A DNA stretch of 64,000 nucleotides from Prochlorococcus sp. AG-388-E21 (GCA_003279855.1 QCGO01000002.1:1-64000), one strand, 5' to 3'. Numbered from the stretch's first letter, positions 30,386 through 41,159 are shown. Numbers and translations are program-made. The notes: generated by a model from the sequence alone, not told the origin.

Positions 30386-31430
30386 TTCTAGAACTAATGT
30401 ATTTTTTTCCTAAAGATGTAAGTTTTCTTCCTCGGGGAGTTCTCATAATAAATCCAATTTGAATTAAATATGGCTCAACTACAAACTCTAACATTGATGA
30501 TTCCTCTCCCAAACCTGCAGCAATTGAATCTAAGCCAATCGGATTATTATTATTAAGGTTTAAAAAAGACAAAAATTTTCTATCTATGTTATCCAAACCT
30601 TTATTATCTATTTTTTGAGAATTTAAAGCTTTTTCAACTATTTCTAAAGAAATTTTATTAGTTTTTTTAACAACTTGAGCATAGTCTCTTACTCTTTTTA
30701 ATAATCTCAAGGCAATTCTTGGAGTACCTCTAGAAATCTTTGCTAACGAGCTACAAGCATCATTTTCTAATTGAAGATTTATCAAATTAGCAAAATTAAA
30801 AATTATTTGGTGCAATTCATCATTTGAATAAAATTCAATTTTGTGACATAGTCCAAATCTATCTCTAAGAGGAGCACTAATTGATGCAAGTTTTGTTGTA
30901 GCCCCAATCAAAGTAAATTTCGGTAGATTTATTGTTCTGCAGCGAGTCCCTCTATTAGCTCCCATTGTTAAATCCAACCTAAAATCCTCCATTGCAGAAT
31001 ATAAAAGCTCTTCAGTTAATTTATTTAAACGATGTATTTCATCAATAAATAAAATCTCTCCTTCTTTTAATCCAAGAAGTAATCCCACAATATCCCTTGG
31101 CCTTTCAATTGAAGGTGCACTTGCTAATTTACATTTTGTATTCATCTCATAAGAGATCAATAACGCTAAGGTAGTTTTTCCTAAACCTGGTTGGCCATAT
31201 AAGAGTGTATGTTCTAATGCTTCCTTCCTGTATTTAGAAGCCTCTATAGCTATTTTTAATGAAGATTTAATTTGCTCTTGTCCAATAAATTCTTTAAAGG
31301 AATTCGGCCGAGCTAAATTTGAGTTTTTGTTTATTTTTTCTTCAGCAATTATCTTTGAATCAACTAACCTCAGCTCTTTTCTTGAGCGAGGACTATTAGA
31401 TTCATCTAAACTTGAAGAAATTATTGCCAT
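30372..31430 (-). CDS. ruvB: Holliday junction branch-migration helicase RuvB
   Basis: RuvB is the AAA+ hexameric motor that drives Holliday junctions with RuvA. The 352-residue protein has [15 protein letters not shown], Walker [12 protein letters not shown], Walker B FIDEIHRL, sensor 1 [13 protein letters not shown] with arginine-finger APLRDRFG, and the C-terminal winged helix ([37 protein letters not shown]). It is divergent from smpB with 52 bases between starts. RuvA and RuvC are not in the window. Confidence 0.98.
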   Translation of the reverse strand: MAIISSSLDESNSPRSRKELRLVDSKIIAEEKINKNSNLARPNSFKEFIGQEQIKSSLKIAIEASKYRKEALEHTLLYGQPGLGKTTLALLISYEMNTKCKLASAPSIERPRDIVGLLLGLKEGEILFIDEIHRLNKLTEELLYSAMEDFRLDLTMGANRGTRCRTINLPKFTLIGATTKLASISAPLRDRFGLCHKIEFYSNDELHQIIFNFANLINLQLENDACSSLAKISRGTPRIALRLLKRVRDYAQVVKKTNKISLEIVEKALNSQKIDNKGLDNIDRKFLSFLNLNNNNPIGLDSIAAGLGEESSMLEFVVEPYLIQIGFIMRTPRGRKLTSLGKKYISSRNEKY

Positions 31431-31482
31431 AATTAAAGATTAATGGCAATTGTTCTTTGGGGAAAGATTTTTTACAACTGCA

Positions 31483-31977
31483 ATGGCAAAAGTTTCAAAA
31501 AAAGCAAATAAAATCATTAAAAAAGAAGCGGTTTTTAAACGACTTTCAGAAAATCGATATGCAAAATTTCAGTATGAAATACTTGAAACAATCGAAGCTG
31601 GAATTGAACTTTTAGGAACTGAAGTAAAATCTATAAGAAACGGCAATGTAAATTTAAGAGACGGGTATTGTTCTTTCAGAGATGGTGAAATCCTTTTATT
31701 AAATGTTCACATATCACCACATAAAAATGTGGGCCCTTTTTTTAATCACGACCCATTACGAAATAGAAAATTATTGTTGCATAAGAAAGAAATAGTAAAG
31801 CTTAAATACAATACTGAAAAAAAGGGATTAACTATTATTCCCTTATCTATTTATTTAAAAGGGTCATGGATAAAATTAACTATTGGTATTGGTAAAGGTA
31901 AAAAATTGCATGATAAAAGACAAGCCGATAAACAAAAGGATATTAAAAGAGAAATAAAAACTGCTCTTAAGAGATAA
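31483..31977 (+). CDS. smpB: SsrA-binding protein
   Basis: SmpB binds tmRNA and brings it to stalled ribosomes for trans-translation. The 164-residue protein has [60 protein letters not shown] and the basic tail [28 protein letters not shown] chose ATG 31483 ([10 protein letters not shown]); the frame extends to a TTG at 31450, but the added [11 protein letters not shown] has no family match. tmRNA itself is not in the window. Confidence 0.96.
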   Translation: MAKVSKKANKIIKKEAVFKRLSENRYAKFQYEILETIEAGIELLGTEVKSIRNGNVNLRDGYCSFRDGEILLLNVHISPHKNVGPFFNHDPLRNRKLLLHKKEIVKLKYNTEKKGLTIIPLSIYLKGSWIKLTIGIGKGKKLHDKRQADKQKDIKREIKTALKR

Positions 31978-32002
31978 TAAAAGGTATATTTCTTTAAATA
32001 AT

Positions 32003-32254
32003 TTAATCAGAGTCTAAACTTACAGTATCGGGAGGAGGAGAAGGATCTGGATCAGCAATTAACATATGCTGCAAGACAGTTTCAGGCCTTTCGCTATCTC
32101 GCCAGCGAATTCTATAAGCAGGCATCTTAGTACCTCTACTCGTAGTTTGTTCAACTGGTTCCATAACCCAGCCTCTCCTTGATCGGCCTTGAGGATTTCT
32201 TTTCACTACTGCATCTGCGTGCTTGAAGCGGAAACCAACACGTTCACCACTCAT
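32003..32254 (-). CDS. conserved hypothetical protein (83 aa)
   Basis: A small basic protein with GERVGFRFKHADAVVKRNPQG, RRGWVMEPVEQ and AYRIRWRDSERPETVLQHML, followed by an acidic, proline-rich tail. The pattern suggests an SH3-like or KOW-like beta barrel (short strands, GW and YRIRW). Its base composition is noticeably more GC-rich than its neighbours, which suggests strong constraint. It lies 27 bases upstream of lysS on the minus strand side, that is, downstream of lysS in transcription, and convergent with smpB. Function unknown. Confidence 0.82.
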   Translation of the reverse strand: MSGERVGFRFKHADAVVKRNPQGRSRRGWVMEPVEQTTSRGTKMPAYRIRWRDSERPETVLQHMLIADPDPSPPPDTVSLDSD

Positions 32255-32281
32255 TTAAAAATTTTCGTATTGGATCAATTT

Positions 32282-33820
32282 TTATTTTACTTCATTCGAG
32301 GTTGATTTTTCAGATTTAGTAGAAGTTATTTCTGGTTTTAACAATGGGAAGGGTATGACATCTCTAATTGAAGGACTATTTGTAAGTAACATAATAAGTC
32401 TGTCAATTCCAATTCCTAAACCTCCTGTAGGCGGCATACCTATTTCCAAAGCTTGTAAAAAATCTTCATCAATACAATGTGCTTCAAGATCACCCGCATC
32501 TCGCAAAGATTGCTGTAATTGCATTCTCTGCCTTTGATCAACTGGATCTATTAATTCACTGAATGCATTAGCAAGTTCGCGGCCTGCAATAAACAACTCA
32601 AATCTCTGAACCATCTCTTTATTTTCGGGATGAGGTCTCGCAAGAGGAGAGATTTCAATTGGATAATCGATTACAAAAGTTGGTTCGACGAGTTGAGATT
32701 CAACCTTTTGCTCAAAAACTTCATTCAAAAGTCTGCCTAAGGTATTTATTTTTGGAGAAATTTCAATATTTATTTTCTCTAAATCCTTAATAGCTTTATT
32801 CAAATCACCATTAAAAGAATCAAAATTAATCCCTGTATATTCCATAACAACATCTTTCATTGATATTCTTTTCCAAGGTTTTGAAAAATCAATTACCTTT
32901 TCTTGATAATTTATAACTAAGGAATCACAACAACTTGATACAATATTTCTGATCAAATCTTCAGTTAAATTCATCATATCAATGTAATTAGAGAAAGCCT
33001 GATATATTTCCACTGAGGTGAATTCAGGATTATGCTTTGTACTTATCCCTTCATTACGAAAAATTCGTCCTAACTCATATACTTTTTCAAATCCTCCTAC
33101 CACCATTCTTTTAAGATGTAATTCCGTAGCTATTCTTAAATACAATGGTATGTCTAAGGTATTGTGATGAGTAATAAATGGCCTAGCTTCAGCCCCTCCA
33201 GCCTCAGATTGAAGTATCGGTGTTTCTATCTCTAAAAAATTTTTTTCATCCAACCACCTTCTTATTAGACTAATACATTTTGCTCTTGTTTTAAATACAT
33301 TTTTTGACAATGGATTAACTATTAAATCCAGATATCTTTGCCTATACCTTTTTTCTATATCTGTTAAGCCGTGCCATTTATCAGGCAAAGGCTGTAATGA
33401 TTTAGACAACATTTCCCACTTGGATACTTTTATTGAAAGTTCACCTTTATTAGTTTTCTTAATAGTTCCATAAACACCAATCCAATCTCCAATATCTACA
33501 ATTTCTTTAAGATCTTCAAAAGAAAGTAGTTTTGCATTAATTTCAAAATCATCAAGAATTTTTTTTTCTAAATAAAGCTGTATTTTCCCTTCTTGGTCAG
33601 CAATAGTATAAAAAGCAATTTTTCCCATCACTCTTTTTGCTAAAACTCTGCCAGCGAGAGCAACATCTAAGTTAAATTCTTGACCATTATCTAAATATCC
33701 GAATTTCTCAGCGAGAAATTTAGTAGAATGAGATATTTTAAATGTTTCTGCGTAAGGTTCAAATCCTTTATTAACTAGTGAATTAGCTTTTAATAAGCGA
33801 GCATCTCTTATTTCAGACAA
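32282..33820 (-). CDS. lysS: lysyl-tRNA synthetase, class II
   Basis: LysS charges tRNA-Lys. The 512-residue protein has an N-terminal OB-fold anticodon domain (about 55-165, [19 protein letters not shown]) and the class II core: motif 1 [21 protein letters not shown], motif 2 [22 protein letters not shown], and motif 3 [29 protein letters not shown]. Length is standard. It lies 50 bases downstream of rpaB on the same strand. Confidence 0.98.
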   Translation of the reverse strand: MSEIRDARLLKANSLVNKGFEPYAETFKISHSTKFLAEKFGYLDNGQEFNLDVALAGRVLAKRVMGKIAFYTIADQEGKIQLYLEKKILDDFEINAKLLSFEDLKEIVDIGDWIGVYGTIKKTNKGELSIKVSKWEMLSKSLQPLPDKWHGLTDIEKRYRQRYLDLIVNPLSKNVFKTRAKCISLIRRWLDEKNFLEIETPILQSEAGGAEARPFITHHNTLDIPLYLRIATELHLKRMVVGGFEKVYELGRIFRNEGISTKHNPEFTSVEIYQAFSNYIDMMNLTEDLIRNIVSSCCDSLVINYQEKVIDFSKPWKRISMKDVVMEYTGINFDSFNGDLNKAIKDLEKINIEISPKINTLGRLLNEVFEQKVESQLVEPTFVIDYPIEISPLARPHPENKEMVQRFELFIAGRELANAFSELIDPVDQRQRMQLQQSLRDAGDLEAHCIDEDFLQALEIGMPPTGGLGIGIDRLIMLLTNSPSIRDVIPFPLLKPEITSTKSEKSTSNEVK

Positions 33821-33870
33821 AATTTAATTCGATATTTATGTTTTATTTAATCAAACTATCAGAATAAGGA

Positions 33871-34617
33871 TCAACTTGCCAAAGATGTTGCTTTTTCTCC
33901 AACTCTTTGGGAAGCATAACCTATTCCTCTAACAGTAAGTATCAACTCTGGATTTCTTGGATCTGGCTCTAACTTACCCCTTAGCCTAGCAACATAAACA
34001 TCTACAACTCTCAAGTCAGCTGCTCGTCTTGGAGGATATCCCCAAAGCTGCTCAAGTATTTCAGCTCTTGGAACTACCTTACCTGGCTCATCAAATAATA
34101 ATTCAAGAAGGCTAAATTCTGTGTAAGTTAAACTAATTCTTTCTCCAGCCCTAGAAACTTGTCTTCTATTAGTATCAACTACTAGATTTCCAAATTTCAT
34201 AACTCCTTTTCCAGAAGGAACCTCTTTAGTTTCAGTAACTGTAATACTAGGACCCATACGCCTTAAGATTGTGGCTATTCTGGCTTCTAATTCCTTAGGA
34301 CTAAACGGTTTTGACAAGTAATCATCAGCTCCTAAATCTAAACCGGCTACCCTTTCAGAGATAGCCTCTAAAGCAGTTAAGAATATGATAGGTACAACTG
34401 ATTCAGCTCTAATTCTTCTACAAACTGCAAATCCATCCATTTTTGGAAGCATGACATCAAGAACTATTAAATCTGGAGATTCTCTGTGAAAAGTCTCAAG
34501 AGCCTCTTCTCCATTGGTGGCTTGGTGAACTTGATATCCTGCTAATTGAAGTCTAGTAACTAACACCTTCAAAACAGCTGGTTCATCATCAACAACTAAA
34601 ATACTTGCTTTTGACAT
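33871..34617 (-). CDS. rpaB: OmpR-type response regulator RpaB
   Basis: The 248-residue protein has a receiver domain (VVDDE acidic pocket, phospho-acceptor Asp in LIVLDVMLPKMDG, Lys in SKPFSPKELEARI) and an OmpR winged helix with LTYTEFSLLELLFDEPGKVVPRAEIL and RRAADLRVVDVYVARLRGKLEPDPRNPELILTVRG-type sequence. The latter is the RpaB/Ycf27 hallmark. In cyanobacteria RpaB, phosphorylated by NblS, controls high-light and photosystem genes through HLR1 sites. No histidine kinase is nearby. I saw no convincing HLR1 pair in its own upstream 168 bases. Confidence 0.94.
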   Translation of the reverse strand: MSKASILVVDDEPAVLKVLVTRLQLAGYQVHQATNGEEALETFHRESPDLIVLDVMLPKMDGFAVCRRIRAESVVPIIFLTALEAISERVAGLDLGADDYLSKPFSPKELEARIATILRRMGPSITVTETKEVPSGKGVMKFGNLVVDTNRRQVSRAGERISLTYTEFSLLELLFDEPGKVVPRAEILEQLWGYPPRRAADLRVVDVYVARLRGKLEPDPRNPELILTVRGIGYASQRVGEKATSLAS

Positions 34618-34785
34618 CGTGAAAATTTTTTTGCTGATATTTCAAGGCAAATTTATTTTGCAATGAACATCTTATTAATATAATCTAACAATTAAAAATA
34701 TAACATTATGTACCCTAAATGATAAATTACTCAAATTTACAAAATTATTTTATTATTGAATAAATCCATTATTACTTTTTAGAGT

Positions 34786-35328
34786 CTATTGTTTATCTAT
34801 GAAGCTTATTGAATTGTACCTTCCTTTTGATTTTTGGAAGAGCCTAAAGAGTAATGAACATATTAATGGAGCTAATAAACCGGTTATAAAAACTTGACAA
34901 AAAATATTTTTAGTACTCGGTAAATACAAAAAGATATTATTATTAGACCAATACTTTATCAAGGCTTGGAAAAAATATAGCGAACCACAAAAAAAACTTG
35001 CAAGAGAACAAATTAAACCAAATCTGAAATGCCCTACAAAAATATTATTTGAAATATTTAACTTTCCAAACCATATTCCACATAAAACCAATCCTGGAAT
35101 TTGCGTGAAACTACTATCAAGACTCAATGAATCTAAAATCAGTCCTAAAAATAAACCAATTATTAAACCATTAAATGATCCATAGATCATAGACCAAGGC
35201 AATAACCAGAATAAAGGCCAATAAGGCTGAACTCCCATGAATTCCAACCAATTAGGATCCCAGAAATAAACTATTGGTATAAATAAAAAGGAAATTAAAG
35301 ATATTTTTTTTTTAAAGTTTTTTCCCAT
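34786..35328 (-). CDS. mreD: rod shape-determining protein MreD
   Basis: The 180-residue membrane protein has about five spans. Recognisable parts are YFWDPNWLEFMGVQPYWPLFWLLPWS and GLIIGLFLGLILDSL, the conserved MreD loop. It follows mreC directly (start one base after the mreC stop), completing mreBCD. It belongs to the elongasome that directs peptidoglycan synthesis. A 168-base gap separates it from rpaB downstream. Confidence 0.9.
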   Translation of the reverse strand: MGKNFKKKISLISFLFIPIVYFWDPNWLEFMGVQPYWPLFWLLPWSMIYGSFNGLIIGLFLGLILDSLSLDSSFTQIPGLVLCGIWFGKLNISNNIFVGHFRFGLICSLASFFCGSLYFFQALIKYWSNNNIFLYLPSTKNIFCQVFITGLLAPLICSLLFRLFQKSKGRYNSISFIDKQ

Positions 35329-36078
35329 TTAAATTTTAACTTTTAAGATTTGTACCCAATCAATTGCTTGAGGTTTTCCTAAAAGCAAAATATTCGCTGT
35401 TTTTTTTACTTTGAATTCTTCATCAACAGATTGAATAATACCTATGGGAATATTGGGAGGTAATAAAGTGCTTGCTGGGGAAGATAAAACAAAATCTCCC
35501 ACTTTTATATCAATATCCTTATTAAAAAAAATCACTTTTGGATAATCATTTCCTGAACCCACTAATAATCCATGCATCTGAATCCTTTCAACCCAGACTC
35601 CCACTTTACTTTCAGGAGAAGTTAATAATCTTACTGTCGAAGTAAATAAAGAAATATTCTCTACTCTTCCTAATAAGCCTCCTGGACCAACAACAAAACT
35701 CCCAATTTCTACTCCGTCTTTTGCACCTTTATTTAAGATAATTTGCCTCCAAAAACTGCCGGTTTTTCTTGAAATTACACTCGCTGAAATATTTTCAGAA
35801 TCGGACAATCTTTGTAGAGATAAAATTTCGCGTAATCTTTTATTATCTTTCTCTAGCTGTTTCAACCTAATCAAAAACTCTTGTTCAACACTTTTAGTTA
35901 AAACTTCCCTTTGATATTGTCCTGGCCAAAAAGGTTTTGAAATTAAATAATAAAAATCTTTATATAAAGATCCTTTTGATATTCTCACAAAAAACAAGAA
36001 CGATAAAAATATAAATAAACCCCAATTTTTCTTATTATTCCACCAACGATTAGTTGATATTCGTCGAATATCTAACAT
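35329..36078 (-). CDS. mreC: rod shape-determining protein MreC
   Basis: MreC is a bitopic protein linking cytoplasmic MreB to periplasmic penicillin-binding proteins. The 249 residues give a short cytoplasmic start, one span (NWGLFIFLSFLFFVRI), a coiled coil (EQEFLIRLKQLEKDNKRLREILSL) and the beta-rich domain with ASVISRKTGSFWRQIILNKGAKDGV and GPGGLLGRVENISLFTSTVRLLTSPESKVGV-type sequence. It sits four bases after mreB. Confidence 0.94.
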   Translation of the reverse strand: MLDIRRISTNRWWNNKKNWGLFIFLSFLFFVRISKGSLYKDFYYLISKPFWPGQYQREVLTKSVEQEFLIRLKQLEKDNKRLREILSLQRLSDSENISASVISRKTGSFWRQIILNKGAKDGVEIGSFVVGPGGLLGRVENISLFTSTVRLLTSPESKVGVWVERIQMHGLLVGSGNDYPKVIFFNKDIDIKVGDFVLSSPASTLLPPNIPIGIIQSVDEEFKVKKTANILLLGKPQAIDWVQILKVKI

Positions 36079-36082
36079 TCAA

Positions 36083-37135
36083 TTAATCTCTAATCGCATT
36101 CCTTATAAAATCAGGTGTATCAACAACTCTCTTGAGTTTTTTGAAATCGTCCAATACCACTCCACAACCGTTTACTACGCACAGTAATGGATTCTCTGCA
36201 ATGTGCGTAAAAATTCCAGTTTCATGGCTAAGCAAATCACTAATCCCTCTTACAAGAGCTCCACCTCCAGCGAGCATAATTCCTCTATCAACTATATCTG
36301 CCGCTAATTCAGGAGGAGTTCGCTCCAAAGTTCTTTTTACAGCTTCAACAATTTTGGAAAGAGGATCAGCCATAGCCTCTCTAATTTCTCCAGAGGTTAA
36401 GGTAATAGATCTTGGCAGGCCAGATAAAAGGTGTAAACCTCTAACTTCTATAGAAGTATTATCAAATTCATCATCTGGAAATGCCGAGCCAATTTTTATT
36501 TTAATATCTTCTGCAGTTCTCTCACCGACAACTAGATTATGTACTTTTTTAAGATAAATTGCTATCGATTCATTAAGTTCATCACCTGCTATTCTTACAG
36601 ATTCACTTAGGACCGTTCCGCCTAGACTTAAAACTGCTACTTCAGTAGTTCCACCCCCAATATCAACGATCATGGTTCCAATTGGTTCAGTTACTGGCAA
36701 TGAAGCTCCTATAGCTGCAGCGACAGGTTCATCAATCAAATGAACCTCTCTAGCTCCAGCTAATCCAGCTTCTCTAACGGCTCTTCGTTCAACACTAGTA
36801 ACCCCACTCGGAATACCAATAACTATTCTTGGAGCTAAAATTCCCCGTCCTTCATTGCATTTTTGAATAAAAGTTTTTATCATTTGTTCTGCCGCATCAA
36901 AATCAGCAATAACTCCATCTCTCAAAGGTCTCACAGCTCTTATATTTCCTGGGGTTCTTCCAAGCATTAATTTTGCTTCTTCACCTACGGCCAAAGGAAC
37001 TCCCTCTTCAAGATCCATAGCTACTACTGAGGGTTCTTGTAGAACCACACCTTTACCTGATACATGAATAAGAGTATTAGCAGTACCCAAATCAATACCT
37101 ATATCCCTAGAAAATTTAAATCTGTTAAAAATCAC
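36083..37135 (-). CDS. mreB: rod shape-determining protein MreB (actin-like)
   Basis: MreB forms membrane-bound filaments that guide cell-wall synthesis. Marks are [20 protein letters not shown] (phosphate 1), [62 protein letters not shown] (phosphate 2) and [15 protein letters not shown] chose GTG 37133-37135, giving about 350 residues and starting just before [11 protein letters not shown] as in other cyanobacterial MreBs. A TTG at 37156 would add seven residues. Neither has a clear ribosome binding site. Confidence 0.96.
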   Translation of the reverse strand: MIFNRFKFSRDIGIDLGTANTLIHVSGKGVVLQEPSVVAMDLEEGVPLAVGEEAKLMLGRTPGNIRAVRPLRDGVIADFDAAEQMIKTFIQKCNEGRGILAPRIVIGIPSGVTSVERRAVREAGLAGAREVHLIDEPVAAAIGASLPVTEPIGTMIVDIGGGTTEVAVLSLGGTVLSESVRIAGDELNESIAIYLKKVHNLVVGERTAEDIKIKIGSAFPDDEFDNTSIEVRGLHLLSGLPRSITLTSGEIREAMADPLSKIVEAVKRTLERTPPELAADIVDRGIMLAGGGALVRGISDLLSHETGIFTHIAENPLLCVVNGCGVVLDDFKKLKRVVDTPDFIRNAIRD

Positions 37136-37267
37136 AATAAGAAATCTATTAAACAAATAATATATCTATTTTCTAAATACCTCAAAAAAAACTTTTATTT
37201 AGTTATGAATAGCTTGCAAAACTTAAGCAAAAACAAAAAAGATGAGTAATATAAAAAAAAATAGCTT

Positions 37268-37639
37268 ATGGAAATTAACACTATTAATTTGGTTGGTAGA
37301 GCTGGAAGAGAGCCTGATGTGAGATATTTCGAATCTGGAAGTACAGTTGCCAACTTCACTCTTGCAGTAAATAGAATAAGTAGAGGTGATGAACCTGACT
37401 GGTTTAATTTAGAAATATGGGGCAAACAAGCACAAATAGCTGCTGACTATGTCAAAAAAGGTTCTTTAATTGGTATTACAGGAAGCTTTAAAATTGATAG
37501 TTGGAAAGACAAGAATACAGGAGAAGATAGATTTAAACCAGTTGTTAGAGTTGATAGATTAAATTTATTGAGCTCTAAGAAAGAAACAGATAATAGCAAT
37601 TTTTCAAATAATAATAACTCTGGAGATATTCCTTTTTAA
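37268..37639 (+). CDS. ssb: single-stranded DNA-binding protein
   Basis: SSB coats single-stranded DNA in replication and repair. The 123-residue protein has the OB fold, INLVGRAGREPDVRYFESGSTVANFTLAVNR and DWFNLEIWGKQAQIAADYVKKGSLIGITG, then a short disordered linker rich in Asn and Ser. The tail SGDIPF keeps the acidic-hydrophobic tip that recruits repair proteins. It is shorter than E. coli SSB (178). Its stop shares a TTAA palindrome with the convergent DedA gene. Confidence 0.96.
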   Translation: MEINTINLVGRAGREPDVRYFESGSTVANFTLAVNRISRGDEPDWFNLEIWGKQAQIAADYVKKGSLIGITGSFKIDSWKDKNTGEDRFKPVVRVDRLNLLSSKKETDNSNFSNNNNSGDIPF

Positions 37640-38295
37640 GTTATTTTTTTATTATAAAGTCTTTTAAAAAATTTTATTAAAAAATAAACAAATATCAGAA
37701 TTAATATGGGTTTGACAATAAATTTAATTTGATTTAGATATGTTTCAATAATTGGATAATTTTCGCCAAAGACAAATCCTGCATAAGTTAATAATGTAAC
37801 CCATATTAAACTTCCTAAACTAGTCCAAATTAAAAATTTACGAAGTGGCATTAATTCCATTCCAGCAGGTACTGAAATTAATGTTCTTATACCAGGTACT
37901 AATCTCCCCCAAAAAACTAACGAAACCCCATATTTATCAAACCATCTTCTGCTCTTAATAAGATCATTAGAAGTTATTCCTATATATTTACCCCTTTTAT
38001 CTAAAAAGTTTGATAATCTCTTTTCATTTACTAATTTACCCAAATAATACCAAGGCATAGAACCTAGTATCGTTCCAAATACACCCCAAAAAACCAAAAT
38101 ATAAAAATTTAATTTTTGTTGATAGACAAAAAATCCACCTAAAGGCATAATTATTTCCGATGGAATTGGAGGTATGATGTTCTCCAAAAACATCGCCAAA
38201 CATATCGTTAGGTAGGCTATTGCTGAGTTTGTTTCAACAGCCTTACTAATATATTCAGGAATGGAAGTGAGTAAATTAATAAAAATTAAACTCAA
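37636..38295 (-). CDS. DedA-family membrane protein
   Basis: The 219-residue protein has the SNARE-associated/DedA domain: FLENIIPPIPSEIIMPLGGFF (re-entrant loop with conserved Glu and Pro), GTILGSMPWYYLGKL, RWFDKYGVSLVFWGRLVPGIRTLISVPAGMELMP. Four to five spans follow. DedA proteins are proposed lipid transporters or scramblases, including undecaprenyl phosphate recycling. It is two bases downstream of ahcY in transcription, so the two may be co-transcribed. Confidence 0.93.
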   Translation of the reverse strand: MSLIFINLLTSIPEYISKAVETNSAIAYLTICLAMFLENIIPPIPSEIIMPLGGFFVYQQKLNFYILVFWGVFGTILGSMPWYYLGKLVNEKRLSNFLDKRGKYIGITSNDLIKSRRWFDKYGVSLVFWGRLVPGIRTLISVPAGMELMPLRKFLIWTSLGSLIWVTLLTYAGFVFGENYPIIETYLNQIKFIVKPILILIFVYFLIKFFKRLYNKKIT

Positions 38296-38297
38296 AT

Positions 38298-39716
38298 TTA
38301 ATATCTATATTGCTCTGGTTTATAAGGTCCTTCAACAGAGACATTAATATAGTCTGCTTGATCTTTAGTTAGTTTTGTTAACTTAGCCCCAATTTTATCC
38401 AAATGTAATCTAGCTACCATTTCATCTAAATGTTTAGGTAAAACATAGACCTCTTTAGAGTATTCATCTGACTTATTGAAAAGTTCAATTTGAGCTAATA
38501 CCTGATTAGTAAAAGAATTACTCATAACAAAGCTTGGATGACCTGTTGCACAGCCTAAGTTAACAAGTCTTCCCTCTGCTAAAAGAATAATTTTATTTCC
38601 ACTTGGCAAAGTAATATGATCAACTTGAGGCTTAATATTTTCCCATGGGTAATCTTTCAAAGAGGCAACATCAATCTCGTTATCAAAATGTCCAATATTA
38701 CAGACTATCGCCTCATCCTTCATTTTGATAAGGTTATCGTTAGTTATAACTTGATAATTACCAGTAGCAGTAACAAATATATCAATATCTTCAACAACAT
38801 CATTTAATGTGACAACACTAAATCCCTCCATAGCTGCTTGAAGAGCGCATATAGGATCAACTTCAGCAACTTTGACTATTGCTCCAAGTCCTCTTAATGA
38901 TTGAGCAGATCCTTTACCAACATCTCCGAATCCCATTACTAATGCAACTTTTCCTGCAATCATTACATCAGTCGCACGTTTGATACTATCAACTAGAGAT
39001 TCTCTACAACCATATAAGTTATCAAATTTACTCTTAGTAACTGAATCGTTTACGTTGATAGCGGGAAATGGTAGTGCATTTTGTTTTTGCAATTGGTAAA
39101 GTCTTGCAACTCCTGTTGTTGTTTCTTCAGTAACTCCAATAATATTTCCCTTAATACGAGAGTAGAAGCTACTATCTTCTTGCAATTTAGACCTAATTGA
39201 CTTAAATAATGCTATTTCCTCTTCGTTACTAGGATTATTTAAAACTGACAAATCCTTTTCTGCCTTACTACCAAGTATTAATAAACCTGTTGCATCTCCC
39301 CCATCATCAAGAATCATGTTTGGAGAATCTGTACCCCAATCTAAAATGTAATGAGTATATTGCCAATACTCATCTAGACTCTCACCTTTTTTTGCATAAA
39401 CAGAAATTCCTTGTTCTGCAATAGCAGCAGCAGCATGATCCTGAGTTGAGAAAATATTGCATGAAGCCCATTTAACTTGTGCTCCTAGATCAACAAGAGT
39501 TTCGATCAAAACAGCAGTTTGAATAGTCATATGCAAACTACCAGCTATTTTTGCACCTTTTAGAGGCTTATCCAAATGATGCTTATCTCTAAGTGCCATT
39601 AATCCAGGCATTTCAGTTTCGGCAATTTTAATTTCTTTACGCCCGAAATCTGATAAAGAAATATCTGTAATTACGTAGTTTGGTATAGAGGTTTTAATCG
39701 AATTAGCAATAACCAT
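38298..39716 (-). CDS. ahcY: adenosylhomocysteinase
   Basis: AhcY splits S-adenosylhomocysteine into adenosine and homocysteine, keeping methyltransferases active. The 472-residue protein contains [56 protein letters not shown](x)YGCRESL, the NAD loop [30 protein letters not shown] and the C-terminal [25 protein letters not shown]. The internal insertion near residues 150-190 is usual for the bacterial form. Confidence 0.98.
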   Translation of the reverse strand: MVIANSIKTSIPNYVITDISLSDFGRKEIKIAETEMPGLMALRDKHHLDKPLKGAKIAGSLHMTIQTAVLIETLVDLGAQVKWASCNIFSTQDHAAAAIAEQGISVYAKKGESLDEYWQYTHYILDWGTDSPNMILDDGGDATGLLILGSKAEKDLSVLNNPSNEEEIALFKSIRSKLQEDSSFYSRIKGNIIGVTEETTTGVARLYQLQKQNALPFPAINVNDSVTKSKFDNLYGCRESLVDSIKRATDVMIAGKVALVMGFGDVGKGSAQSLRGLGAIVKVAEVDPICALQAAMEGFSVVTLNDVVEDIDIFVTATGNYQVITNDNLIKMKDEAIVCNIGHFDNEIDVASLKDYPWENIKPQVDHITLPSGNKIILLAEGRLVNLGCATGHPSFVMSNSFTNQVLAQIELFNKSDEYSKEVYVLPKHLDEMVARLHLDKIGAKLTKLTKDQADYINVSVEGPYKPEQYRY

Positions 39717-39765
39717 TTCTAAAATATCTTATACTTTAAACTATAAGCGATTTTTATATAATTTA

Positions 39766-40203
39766 GTGTTTGTTGGGAATTTAAAAGAAACAATTCAATT
39801 AGGAAGTGATTTCGCTCGAGGATTAAATCCAAAATCGGTTATTTTACTACAAGGTCCTATTGGAGCTGGAAAAACTTCATTCGTCCAAGGAATTGCACTA
39901 GGTCTATCTATTTCAGAAGATATTACAAGTCCAACATTTGCTTTATCGCATCATTACAATTCTGGAACAATTCCACTAATTCATATGGATTTATATCGGC
40001 TAGAAAATAGTTTGACGGCAAAAGAATTCTTTATTTCTGAGGAAGAAGAGGCTATACAAAATGAAGCTATAATGGTTATTGAATGGCCGGAATTAATAAA
40101 GCCATGTTTGAATAATTTCTGGAAAATAGAAATAAGTTACGCTACAAATTTTGGGAGAAATTATAAAATTTGGGATCCAAAAAATTTATTAACCGTTGAA
40201 TAG
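39766..40203 (+). CDS. tsaE: tRNA threonylcarbamoyladenosine ATPase TsaE
   Basis: TsaE is the small P-loop ATPase that cycles the TsaB-TsaD complex making t6A37 in ANN-decoding tRNAs. The 145-residue protein shows Walker A QGPIGAGKTSFVQGIA, SPTFALSHHYN and LIHMDLYRLEN followed by VIEWPEL. The start is GTG at 39766; no ATG is available in frame upstream. It is divergent from ahcY by 49 bases, and its 3' end overlaps the convergent PfkB kinase gene by 43 bases. Confidence 0.93.
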   Translation: MFVGNLKETIQLGSDFARGLNPKSVILLQGPIGAGKTSFVQGIALGLSISEDITSPTFALSHHYNSGTIPLIHMDLYRLENSLTAKEFFISEEEEAIQNEAIMVIEWPELIKPCLNNFWKIEISYATNFGRNYKIWDPKNLLTVE

Positions 40204-41159
40204 TCTGGTTGTTGTTCAATCGCACCTTCACCAAGACAGGTGAGTAACCCACAAATACTTGCGAATTTTACACAATTTTGTATTTCTGATTCATTTGAAG
40301 GATAATCAAACGAAAGTAATTGTGAAATTAATCCAGCTAAAAAAGCATCACCTGCTCCAGTAGTATCAATAATTTTTAGAGACTTTAATACCTCAGTCGT
40401 TCCCTGTACTCCATTTATTGACCAAAAAATAGGATTTTCTCCATCTGTAATTATTACATCAGGACGGTTTAACAATCTTTCAGATATTTCCAAAGGATTT
40501 TCATTTTCAAAAAATAAAATTGCTTCCTCTTTAGCCAACTTTAAAATATGCGCCTTGTTCAATAGATTCATAATTAAATCAACTCTCTCTTTTTTACTAG
40601 TTTCTGATGAAGAAGTTGCAAAATCCCAAAAAACCTCTCTCCAGTTCAAGTCAATTATTATTTTTACATCAAATTTATTAGCTAAACTCAATAAAAAGTT
40701 AATAGAATCAGCTGATATTGAAGACGATAATATGATTGTTCCACAAACTAAATATCTTGTTTTTGAAAAAAGGTTTTCCAAACTTATCAAATCTTTTTTA
40801 ATTTCATTTTTATCAAAAGCTTCATCAGCAAAAAATGTATTTAAGCTTGTATCAAAACCAGAAAAATATCGATCTCCAGAATTATCTCTATTTACCTTAA
40901 CGATACGAGTAGGAAGACAATCATCCAATTGCAAAAAATTTATATTTACCTCTAATTCTTTAAATTGATTAATAAATTTCTTACCAAATTGATCACTTCC
41001 TATACGTCCAATAAATGCTGAATCTATTTTTAATTTTCTCAATGCACAAGCTACATTTGCAGGAGCTCCTCCCAAAAAATCTGTAAATTCTTGATTTGAT
41101 TTATTCTTGATTCTATCTATTAAAGCCTCTCCAATACAAATAACTTTTGTTTTTTTCAT
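40161..41159 (-). CDS. PfkB-family sugar kinase (fructokinase-like)
   Basis: The 332-residue kinase opens KVICIGEALIDRI and has DFLGGAPANVACALRKL (PfkB signature 1) and DTTGAGDAFLAGLIS (signature 2, anion hole and catalytic Asp). GGAPANVA is most common in fructokinases; the specificity is inferred. It probably phosphorylates fructose or a related sugar from sucrose breakdown. Its C-terminal codons overlap the tsaE 3' end by 43 bases, the largest convergent overlap in the window. Confidence 0.9.
   Translation of the reverse strand: MKKTKVICIGEALIDRIKNKSNQEFTDFLGGAPANVACALRKLKIDSAFIGRIGSDQFGKKFINQFKELEVNINFLQLDDCLPTRIVKVNRDNSGDRYFSGFDTSLNTFFADEAFDKNEIKKDLISLENLFSKTRYLVCGTIILSSSISADSINFLLSLANKFDVKIIIDLNWREVFWDFATSSSETSKKERVDLIMNLLNKAHILKLAKEEAILFFENENPLEISERLLNRPDVIITDGENPIFWSINGVQGTTEVLKSLKIIDTTGAGDAFLAGLISQLLSFDYPSNESEIQNCVKFASICGLLTCLGEGAIEQQPDYSTVNKFFGSQIL

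Noticed and set aside
34618-34785. HLR1 sites for RpaB autoregulation
   Set aside because: Only a single TTACA-like match was found; the required pair with two-base spacing is absent.
36132-36557. 141-codon open frame antisense to mreB
   Set aside because: Mirrors conserved mreB codons; no ribosome site and no recognisable motif.
40555-40968. 137-codon open frame antisense to the PfkB kinase
   Set aside because: Fully inside a well supported gene; composition typical of a reverse-complement shadow.
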